This document shows positions 55,176-64,000 of a DNA stretch of 64,000 nt, piece by piece. Positions within the stretch are counted from its first letter, which is position 1, and each line of letters begins with the position of its first letter. The position numbers and the translations under genes were made by a program. Below the pieces are notes generated by a model. The model had not been told where the DNA came from and ran no database searches. It saw only the letters and a program-made list of their open reading frames with translations. The stretch comes from Gamsiella multidivaricata (lineage: Eukaryota; Mortierellomycota; Mortierellomycetes; Mortierellales; Mortierellaceae): the NCBI RefSeq assembly GCF_025024155.1, contig NW_026251726.1:372001-436000 (forward strand), in the 5' to 3' direction.

Positions 55176-56176
55176 TTAACGACTTAACTCTTCAGAGACA
55201 CAGGTACGCTTCCATACTTTATGTAGATTGTTCTCTTTCATGCTAAAATCGTACCTTATCAAGAAATCTGCGGGACACGCTCTCCTAGAGATGCCAATTG
55301 TCGTTGGATTCTTTTCGTATACTCGATATGCCCTCAGGAGCCTGTCAGTACAAGGTCCGGATGAAGCATCGACCAAAGGATTCTTGACAGATAAACCAGC
55401 ATCTTCTATAGCGGAGACAAAGACGAGCAATAGCGGATAAGCCGTTTCATCAAAGGCGACCAAATAGCGAATATTTGCCGCCAATCCAGTCCCTCCTCTT
55501 TCTATCCAAGCATGGCCTTTTGAGTAATCGCCAGCATGACCATATTTCTCGGTTTTTCTGCATTGGTCGACAGCCATCTGTTCAGTTATAGAGGTTCCTA
55601 CCCGCTCTTTTCCAGCGAACGGGATACAGAAAGGACATTTCGTTTCCTACGAGATCTCACGGCGTAGGTTTTCTTTGCCATTGCTTTGACATCGATCCAG
55701 GCATACCTGATGTTACCAACGATTTCGTTTACGCGTGCTGAGAGGCCCCTTTTTTGCCAATGTGGCGATCGCATACGCGATCCATCTCGATCCGCTAACT
55801 ATCTTTATTTCGCGGTTCTCTCTTATAAGTCCTTGCCATCATATAGTTTGTTCCTATGAACTTGATATTGTTTGCAGTAGTGCAATTGACCAGATATCGC
55901 TACTTGCACCTGCTGTGGGACACCCTTTTTATGACTGGGCTCCATTTTGCACTCGCTCTCGCGTTCGTGCAGCACCTGTACTTGACGTCTCTGGAGACGT
56001 CCTCCATAAGCGTCGACGAAGCCGCTTGCAGCAACACCGATTCCCGAAAAGCCACGTCCATAGGCCATGCGAGGGATCAATGCATGCTCGATAGTGAGCC
56101 AAGCGTTTGCTCGGAGGCTATCAAAAAACTCCCGTGAGTTCTCATGGATGGCGGGATTGACACTTCCATAAAGCAT
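55176..56176 (-). other. Coding-like remnants, unidentified (possible pseudogene or unmodelled gene)
   Basis: Two minus-strand stretches have protein-like composition but no start-to-stop model. The upstream one (56176-55990) reads NPAIHENSREFFDSLRANAW, then TIEHALIPRMAYGRGFSGIG and VAASGFVDAYG. It is preceded by a good acceptor (CTGCGTAG at the ATG) and becomes low-quality after about 55990. The downstream one (55560-55250) has WIERGGTGLAANIRYLVAFD, then PLLLVFVSAIEDAGLSVKNP and LLRAYRVYEKNPTTIGIS. I do not recognise a family. Between them the frame breaks repeatedly, which suggests decay or missed introns. Confidence 0.3.
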
Positions 56177-56678
56177 CTACGCAGTAGTTGCAATGGTTAC
56201 ACATGAATGTCGAACGTAACAAATAGCAATGACCTCCGCCTGGAACACAAGGCACTTTCTAAGCAGCTTTATTCTTGCGCTTTGTTAGTCATACCGACAT
56301 TCTTCTGCTGAGATAGATGTTTCCAAATTCCAAGGCAGGTGTCTGTACGTCGCCCTCGTCTTCCTTGAGTCAGATGCACATGGCAGATCGCACCATGGCA
56401 GAGCACATCGTGGCAGATAGACATCTAGCGCAAAGACAAGATGAATGTGGCAAATGGTAAGGGGTTGGGCTGCATTTCCCCTTTCATTAGATGGCCCACA
56501 GTCCCTCTTCCTTTGCGACGTGCTGTTCTCCTTCGGAGCTAAACATGGGAGGGAGGATGAATAGGGCACGGCATGCAAACCACGCACAAATGCTCTCGTA
56601 CATTACTCTGCTCCCTCTAGACTATGAGCGGACAGCCTTTGGTACATTGTGCCTCATACAGCCACCTACACAAAAAGC
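56177..56678. other. Intergenic region upstream of MFS gene
   Basis: No recognisable gene. A minus-strand ORF at 56285-56587 lacks plausible composition. Confidence 0.4.
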
Positions 56679-56685
56679 TATAAAA
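56679..56685 (+). promoter_or_regulatory. TATA box of MFS transporter gene
   Basis: TATAAAA lies 196 bp upstream of the ATG at 56881, in a non-coding, pyrimidine-rich leader context. It is the only good TATA match in this upstream stretch. Confidence 0.5.
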
Positions 56686-56880
56686 TCTGGGGGACCCGCG
56701 CCCATCCCCTTATTCCGTTCGTGTTCCTCCTCCAGTCTCATTACCGAGAAAACGAATTCCTAAACTCACATCACCCACGGCCACAAACCATAATACGTTT
56801 ATCCACATTGCGCAGCTGCGTTAAGGACATCGTCAGGCACCCACCACAGTCTACATATACACCACATATCAGCTGCGAAG

Positions 56881-58984
56881 ATGCCAGCAGACACGGTTGC
56901 TGATGCTGACCCCATCAAAATGGGTCCCTCCATCAAAATGGGTCCCTGGTACAAGAGACTGCGCGAAAACAAGAGCGTGCTGCTATTCTTGATTTCCATG
57001 GCTTCCATGCTTGACATCATCAACGTCGCCTCCATCACCATTGCCTTGCCCTCAATCCTGCGCGATGTGGGATACGATTCAAACAATCTTCAATGGTACG
57101 TTCCGCCGTAGAGCGCCCTTTCCTTTTTTTTTTTGGCTTGTGCTAACATACGCCCCCGCACTCTTCTCTTGCCGCTGCAGGTGTGTTTCGGCATATGCGC
57201 TCACATATGCAGCCTTCCTGTTGATCGGAGGTCGTATGGTAAGGTTTTTTCTTTTTCTTCGGAGCTGCTTTTGTCTTCCTTTAGTTAACGACATACACGA
57301 TTTTATTAGGGTGATCTCTTTGGCCATAAACGTATCTTTCTGCTGGGTACTTCATGGTTCAGCGTCTGGGCTTTGATCTGTGGTTTTGCCAGGAACCCAA
57401 TATTCATGTCCGTCGCCCGCGCCCTTGAAGGCGCTGGAGCAGGCTTCACCATGTATATGTCTATTTCAAATCTTTCGGTCGTTGGTTCTCTTGAGAAATG
57501 CTGAAAACAGAGTCTAATGCTTTCTTTACTGCTCTAGCCCATCTGCTCTTGCACTGTTGACGACAAGCTACCCGCCCGGAGCGGAGCGTACCTTTGCGCT
57601 GTCCATCTTTAGTGGCGCTGCCATTACTGGGTAAATGCATGTACTTTCGTCAAGTACCGCCACTGTTTGCTGCGTGGGGATCTGCTTCCCCCTATGTTTA
57701 CGCTTGTGCAAAGCACAGCGCCCTTTCAATATTTAAGCTAACCTACACTCTCCGCTTTATTTCCATGATATTCATAGTCAGACGATCGGTGTTCTGCTCG
57801 GCGGAGTCTTTGACGCCACCATCGGCTGGCAGTGGATCTTTTTCTTGACTGCAATCTTCTCCGCAGCCCTTTCTGTCGCAGGCTTCTTCATTATTACTGA
57901 GCACAAAGAAAAGCCCTCTAGACAAATTGACAGCCGCATCGATTATGGCGGTGCCTTCTGCTTCATGGTCGGCATCATCGCAATCATCTACTACCTGACT
58001 GAATCGACCACCGCGGGCTGGGGTTCCGCCAAGACCTTGGCCCCATTCCTCGTCGGCGTTGCCTTATTGATCAGCTTCGTTGTGCTTGAGTACAAAATCG
58101 ACTATCCAATGATGCCCTTTCATATCTGGAAGTCTCGTCGGTTCTTGTCATCGATCATCGTCATCATCTGCCTCACAGCAACATATAACACCATGATCTT
58201 TTATTCCTCACTGACTTTCCAGAACGTGCTGCACTACAACTCTCTCATTACTGCGTGCTGTTATATTGTCCACGGCGTGGGTCTCATCATTGGACTCTAC
58301 ACTGTTACGAAGCTGTTCTCTTTCACACGGACGAAGGTCATCATGGCCTTTGGCTGGTGTTTCGTCATCGGCAGCGCCATCATTTTTGCCCAAATCAAGC
58401 CTGACTCTACCTACTGGCAATACGCGTTCCCAGCATTCATTATCAACTGTGTGGGGCTCTCACCTACGTGGATGTGCTGCCAGGTCAATGCTGTCGCGGA
58501 TGCCAAGGACGAGGATCAAGGCATCGTTGGCGCGTTTTTCAATGTCGGTATTCAGCTCGGCGCGCCCATCGGCCTAGCGATCGCGAATATCATCGCAGAA
58601 GCCCACACGCCTGCTGGTGCTGTCGACGGCCAACTGATGGATGGTTACCGGCCAGCATTCTATGCATACGCTGTCATGGGTGGTGTAGGTCTGATCATGA
58701 TGCTGATCTTTGCCGCGAACAGGGATCCTCCGGAGTTTGCAGAGGTCGCGAGCGACACTGCAAAGGGACTTGAAGAGGTCATACACCACAACCACGAATA
58801 TAGCAACGACTTGGAGCGCAATGGAGCCGGTGGCGACATGAAAGAGGTGGAGGGCACATCTGGGGAAAAGGCTGAAATAGAAGAGAGGATTGGATACGGG
58901 GCAGGTCAAAGTGTCGACTCGACTGCGAGCTCGTCCTCTGTATCCCTAGATATCCCTGCCGAGAAGGGATCAGAGAAGAAATAG
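56881..58984 (+). CDS. MFS drug:H+ antiporter-type transporter (DHA2, 14-TM)
   Basis: Plasma-membrane or vacuolar exporter. Five exons (56881-57095, 57181-57238, 57310-57452, 57538-57630, 57778-58984) join to 571 aa. TM1 contains FLISMASMLDIINVASITIA, whose LDxxNVxxAL-like pattern is typical of DHA2 TM1. TM2 is SAYALTYAAFLLIGGRM, followed by the loop 2-3 MFS motif GDLFGHKRIFLLG (G-D-x-x-G-x-R/K-R). RALEGAGAGFTIPSALALL fits TM4, and the antiporter motif region GAAITGQTIGVLLGGV fits TM5. The remaining helices lie in the last exon, with about 14 hydrophobic segments overall, then a ~100-residue acidic Ser-rich cytoplasmic tail ending KGSEKK. Substrate unknown. A GPSIKMGP/GPWYK repeat marks the N-terminus. 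Confidence 0.92.
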
Positions 58985-61053
58985 GAAGGCATACAGCATT
59001 TATATACACTCACTCGATACAGAGCTAATCTTCCTAATATTGTATATAAGCATGATTACTGAGAACACATTAAACAATGCTCTTCATAACTCTGTTGAAC
59101 CTAAAATGTGTACCTGAATGAAGAACATGTGCTCAAAGTCAGCGAACTTGCGCAAAACGCCGTGCGTGAAACAGAGTATAGCAAGATGAGCGTGGGAAAG
59201 GTTCAAGATTTGATACTGTTGCACAGTTGCTGTGCCCCTCTCTAATCCCGTCGAACGAATACGGAGACTACCGTGCCACAAATCCCCCAACACAAACAAG
59301 CGAAATATATCAAGCAATGGCATTATCGAAACTTGCGAACAAGCACATAAATGAACACTGTATTCATTTTATTTTAATTATTTTGTTTCCTGTGCGCTGT
59401 TTACTAATCTAACCTGTTCGTCTACAAAGAACTGACAGCAGCAGATATAAGGTAGAAATACCAACACATTTGAGTTTGATATAGAGAATGCTTCCTTGAT
59501 ACAGAGAACAACAATGGGCTTCAATGCTGCTGCTGCTGATGATGATAATGATGTTTCTGCTGCTTTTTAAATGCTAAGGTTCTGTTGCCACCATTCTCTC
59601 GCGGGGGGAGGAGGGGCCGCTTCAAATGTGCGAAGACGACCTGAAAAACGGAAACTAGCACATTAAACAAAAAAAAAAAAAAAAAAAAAGCAAGGGCACG
59701 ACCTAACGAATATATAGGCTCCATTTCTTTTCATCTTTAAGAAAAGCCGACAAGATTACGATGGTTGCGTGTCTCTACCGCCAGCGAGCTGCTACAGATA
59801 CAACGCTAAAAAAAAAGAAAAAAAAAAAAAGAGTAAGTAACCCCCGTGAATACGTTGGTCCCGATCTGGAAGAGCAAATGAATGTTTGAACGAGTGTGAA
59901 CTCGATGAAAGGGCGGGGTTGCTTTGAGAAGATACCAGGGATTGAATCACGCGAAGCAGAATCCTTCCGTGGACTTTACAAAAAAAAACTCCCTTGATAT
60001 CCTTCCATTTGAAATAAGGCGATTGCCTTTCTTCTGCTGACACTGTAAGAACATCGGATAGTTTGCACAATTAAAAAATCTAAGTGCTAAAGCGCGTTTG
60101 GCTCCACCAATGGCCTTACCCCTATAATTTCTTTGCAATAAACTATAAAAAATGGCTGTCTGGCGCACTCCTCGTATGAGATGAGGCCAAGAGTACGTAA
60201 TAGCTAGAAAAAGGGTCGAGAGCTGGGTCCAAGGGACAATGAAAGAAGCTGACTGGAAACTCTGCGCCCAAGTCTGTGCGGAGCTGCCCTAAGGAGCTCT
60301 GGCATATTTCTTTGTAGGCTTGAGTGAAAGCAAGTCCTGAGGAATGATTGATAGCCGATGCTGGCTAATGACAAGCTGAACAAAATCATTTGGACGAAGG
60401 AAAAGGGGGTCTGGCATATGAGGTAAGGGAATGAATAGCGAAGGGCTGATTATTGCTATTTCTGTTTCGCTACCCTACATATTACAATACTTCAAAAGGT
60501 ACGTACGATTCCTGCGGCAGGAATGAGCTGGGAGTATGTAGAACAATGGCAGCTGTTGTGGATGACGGGGCCCTCATCTCCGTCATCTCTCCTGGCCAGG
60601 CTTTTGAGGCAGACCTTGAGAATGTGCGAAGTGGACCGAGATGTGTGATGTGAAGCCTCTTCCATGGGTGTTAATCTCCCGCCGTCTTCATTCTCTCCAT
60701 AATGGCAAGAGAGAAAAGCGGCGAAAGACGAGGGACCAATCGTGCATCTTTTGGTGCAATCTGGCCATCGTTCTCATGATCGATTAGCCAGGACTCCCAT
60801 CTAGCCTGGTCAACATTTTGGGGACAATGTCTTGAATGGCTATGCACGTCTTTGGTCAAATGGGGGGAGGAGGGGGGGGAGGGGGGGGGGGGGGGGGAGG
60901 TGTTGTGCGGACCTGCTGTATTTCGGGAAATGGAAGGCACACAGGTTATACAGAAAGAAGCACTGCGATGTGATGTCTGCATGGGATTGTGCACGTATGC
61001 TTCTGTGCTGAGAATGGCCTGCTCTACTCGTCTGGATAGCGCAAGACTCGTAA
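58985..61053. other. 2-kb intergenic region with homopolymer runs
   Basis: No credible gene. Contains a 21-nt A run (59669-59689), smaller A runs near 59808-59830, and a G-rich tract at 60861-60900 upstream of the amino acid transporter gene. ORFs in both directions have poor composition. Confidence 0.5.
60861..60900 (+). repeat. Poly(G) tract with G-quadruplex potential
   Basis: About 40 bases almost all G, broken by single A, including an uninterrupted run of about 17 G (60882-60898). It lies 154-193 bp upstream of the amino acid transporter ATG, so it may sit in the promoter or 5' UTR. Confidence 0.85.
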
Positions 61054-64000
61054 ATGGCCTCCTCAGAAGACGCCGGGCATCTTTTGGTCCCAACCTCAGT
61101 TACCCCAGTCGTCCTAGTCTTCAGCCCCTCCTCACCCTTAGATCCACCCCGAGGATCTACTCCAGCATCTTCAAGCGACCCTGAGAACAGCGGCAACACG
61201 CTCAATAGGAACGACGTTAGCAACAACACGTTCACTCGCTCCATCTCCGCAATCTCTCTCTTCTCACACAACTCTCGTGCTTCCAATCGTATCTCGGTCG
61301 CATCCTCCCGCCGCAGTGTATCCTCCATTCGCAGCCATGTCTCCAGCTTTCAAAATGTCCGCTTCGACCCGGACCCTATCAAGGACATCTCTTTTTGGGG
61401 AGGTCTCGCACTCCTCATCTCCAACATGACCGGCCCTGGACTTGTCACGCTGCCAATTGTCGCCCAGTCCGCAGGATGGCTGCCGACCGTCCTTGTCTTC
61501 GGTCTCGTCGGCATCCTCAGCGCACTCAGCAGTCTATTTATCTGCGAGGCCATGACTGAAGTGCCTGGCAACGAACATCTTCAATCCAATGTAGGTCATC
61601 GAAGCCGCATTTTGTCAGCTTTGCTTCTTCCTCCACAAGATGTACATTTCCTTCCGCCTATCTCAATTGATGTACAGCCAACTCGATATAGAATAAACGC
61701 GTTGAGACAAGAGACTTCGCGGGAGACATCATTTGCAAGATTGGGAGGGCGAAGGCGAAAAAAAATTAAGCTTTCTGTTCTGCCTATAGCCATACTTGGC
61801 ATCTTCAGGCCCGTCTGAAATTATCGTTTTACGCTTTTCTGGCCCAATGCATGGGAGCTTCATGCAGAAAGAAAACTCGTTTAAACAATTGATGTTTTTT
61901 ATTAATATTCCCTCCTTGGCCTTCCTCCTTTTTCCATTTCTATGTTGGCCTGCCAATAACAATAATGACAGGTCGAGTTCTCCAACTTGGTCCTGTGCTT
62001 CTTCGGCAAGCGGTACCATCTCCTCGTGCAGATCATTTGTTTCCTGGCTATGCAGACTACGAACATCGCATCCATTGCAGTCTCCGCCCAGCTCTTCGAC
62101 AATCTGTTGATTAAAATCTTTCACCGGACATGCGGTATCCAAGTCTACCCAAATGCTGCCCTTGTCTGCGTCAGCGAGCAGCTGTCGTCTGCCAGCCCCT
62201 TCACCGGAGTCATGATCATGACGGCAGGTGTGCTCCTCTCCATCAGCATGATCCTTCCCCTCGGCCTACTCAAGCTGAGCGAGAACATATGGGTCCAGCT
62301 GCTGTCCTTCATCCTTATCCTGCTGATTGTCCTGCAGTGGATCGTCACCTTTTGCTTGCACGGACTTGACAGCACGCTCGTACCCGCAGTGGGATCGGAC
62401 ATATCGCAGACATTCGGCACTATCCTTTTCAACTACGCCTTCGTCACCACAGTACCATCATGGGCGAACGCAAAGCAGCCGAACGTATCGATCCACAAGA
62501 CCGTCGGATGGGGTGTCGGTATCACGACCATCATCTACGCCGTAGTCGCTATCTTGGGAGGCATGGCCTATCAGATCTCGAGTGATTCGTCGCTTATTCA
62601 GGCTATTAATTCGTCACCCGATGTCACCATCCTCTCGTTAATCACAGGATACACCTTCCCCATTGCGGCTCTTATCACATCGATACCTATCAACATCATT
62701 GTAATCCGTTACAATCTCATCCAGGCTGGCACCTGTAGCCTTTTCTGGGCCAACATCGCCGCTGGTGTGCTTCCGTGGTTAGTCGCGATACCCTGTATGA
62801 CCGGATCAGGACTGACCAAAGTCATCAACTGGAGTTCGCTCTTCTTAGTTTCGACAGCCAACTTCATCATCCCGCTTGTTTTATACATCTACTCCAAGAA
62901 GTACAGGAAGAGACTCAGCAAGCTGCCCATCATTGAGCTGGAACAACATGAAAGGCTCTCCAGGAAACAGTCCAGGAACTCTTTCTCTGGACATTCTCGT
63001 CGAAACACGGGGTCCTTTGGTTCCGTCCGTCGACGACTGACCGAATTCAGCTTTCACTTGCGCTCGCAGTCCTACCCAGATCTGGACATTGCACCGTCCA
63101 CAGGAATCGCCGCAGCGTCCGTCGTTCCAGTGGCAGTCGGTATAGGCAGTGGTAATATAGTTCACCGCAGTATCTCTACGGAAAATCTGGCTACGGAACC
63201 AACACGACACGCGTCACATCGTCGATGCTACACCCATCACCCGACGACCACATCTTCCGCCTTAGAACCGAACAGATCAAATGAGGCAGAGCCTGCGAAT
63301 GAGCCTTACTTTTCTTATTCGAGGGACGGCGAACTCTTTGAGCTAGAGGCGACAGCAGGACACGCTGTCGACCAGCTTGAGCCCCGGGCTATACTATCTT
63401 CTTCTCATCGACCTTCTGGAGTGTCTACTGTGATCTTACACGACCCTATTACAGAGATGGCCCAGCGCAAAGCTCCTCTGCCTCGGAGAGTCTCACACAA
63501 GGACAAGATTCTTTCCATGATCTCGGAGAAGCACAAGCGGACCGTGCAGCAGCAAGCAGAGAAGTTTCAGCAGGAGCAGAGCGAAAAGCCGGTGCCGCCT
63601 ATGATTCTTCTCAGTCAAAGTACGGTACCAGAGATGGAAGGTGATGACGATGACCTGAGCGATATGGTCGAAGTCGAAATGTACTCGAAAGACAATGAGT
63701 CGCACGGGGCCACGAATAACAGCAAAAAGGACGTAGCCAGCGCACAGAGCAAGGACATCGACGATACTAACGCCAACCTGTCAACGGATATCAAGAAATT
63801 GAACAGGAAAAGCTCCGTTATCACAGTCCACAACGACAATCGAGCGACTCTTACTCTACCGCCACTATCGCCTACACTGCGACTCCACACACCCATGCTT
63901 GATACCCCTGGCTCAACAGGTGGTCGATGTAGAACACCCACTTATGACAGAGCGGAGCACATACTAGAGCCGTCACCAACACTTAGCCCACCTCATCCTC
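61054..64000 (+). CDS. AVT/SLC38-type amino acid transporter (Aa_trans family), 3' end beyond window
   Basis: Exon 1 is 61054-61590. After a 381-nt intron, exon 2 (61972 onward) stays open to the right edge, 2.0 kb without a stop. A ~110-residue Ser-rich cytosolic N-terminus is followed by TM1, WGGLALLISNMTGPGLVTLP, with the family's unwound TxGxGLVxxP-like motif. TM2 is SAGWLPTVLVFGLVGILSAL; exon 2 opens VEFSNLVLCFFGKRYHLLVQ. About nine more helices follow, including GVGITTIIYAVVAILGGMAY, IINWSS-like loops and TANFIIPLVLYIYSKKYRKR. After the last helix comes an unusually long tail (>330 residues) rich in Ser, Arg and Thr, with a coiled-coil-like segment (KHKRTVQQQAEKFQQEQSEK). Vacuolar or plasma-membrane location cannot be told; substrate unknown. 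Confidence 0.85.

Overview
The window reads as nuclear DNA of an early-diverging fungus, most likely Mucoromycota/Mortierellomycota. Genes are compact and rich in introns of roughly 60-380 nt. Donors are GTAAGT/GTACGT/GTATGT-like, and TACTAAT/CTAAY branch points lie just before the acceptors. The gene set is fungal: GH18 chitinase, Hpc2/ubinuclein, Cnl2/NKP2, an Rsc-type bromodomain-BAH protein. It also holds families rare or absent in Dikarya (class C GPCR, Artemis-like nuclease, PTRHD1). The lineage is an inference from gene content, not a computed placement. I found no tRNA, rRNA, CRISPR array, intact transposon or secondary-metabolite cluster.

Layout. 1-11 kb: four minus-strand genes, namely a class C GPCR whose 7TM part runs off the left edge, pyridoxal kinase, a long coiled-coil protein, and a single-pass Ser/Thr-rich membrane protein with a polyQ tail. 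11.1-14.4 kb: gene-poor. 14.4-19 kb, plus strand: secreted GH18 chitinase with CBM5/12, then class I CPD photolyase. 19-26.7 kb, minus strand: Artemis-like nuclease and Hpc2/ubinuclein. 27.7-31.5 kb: PTRHD1-like protein, Cnl2/NKP2 kinetochore protein diverging from the SMC5/6 subunit Nse1, and a small mitochondrial-looking protein. 33.4-43.2 kb: alpha/beta hydrolase, TCTP, a four-TM protein, a p24 cargo receptor and the Hsp90 co-chaperone Sti1. 43.5-49 kb: type B carboxylesterase, a decayed beta-lactamase-like pseudogene and its intact secreted paralogue. 49.8-54.2 kb, minus strand: tandem-bromodomain/BAH/C2H2/AT-hook protein. 54.3-56.8 kb: no clear gene, only coding-like remnants. 56.9-59 kb: 14-TM DHA2-type MFS transporter. 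61 kb to the right edge: AVT/SLC38-type amino acid transporter, incomplete at its C-terminus.

Most genes are unrelated housekeeping functions. One loose theme is genome maintenance and chromatin: photolyase, Artemis, ubinuclein, Cnl2, Nse1 and the Rsc-like protein lie within 38 kb. Nothing shows this is more than chance.

I see no convincing undescribed biological system. The most unusual items are the TCTP gene, whose start codon is split by an intron and whose stop codon is the first triplet of its last exon; the tiny coding exons in PTRHD1, TCTP and STI1; an intron-retaining beta-lactamase-like pseudogene 400 bp from its intact paralogue; and a class C GPCR in a fungus. All coordinates assume splice sites chosen by eye from frame continuity and family similarity; no transcript data were available.
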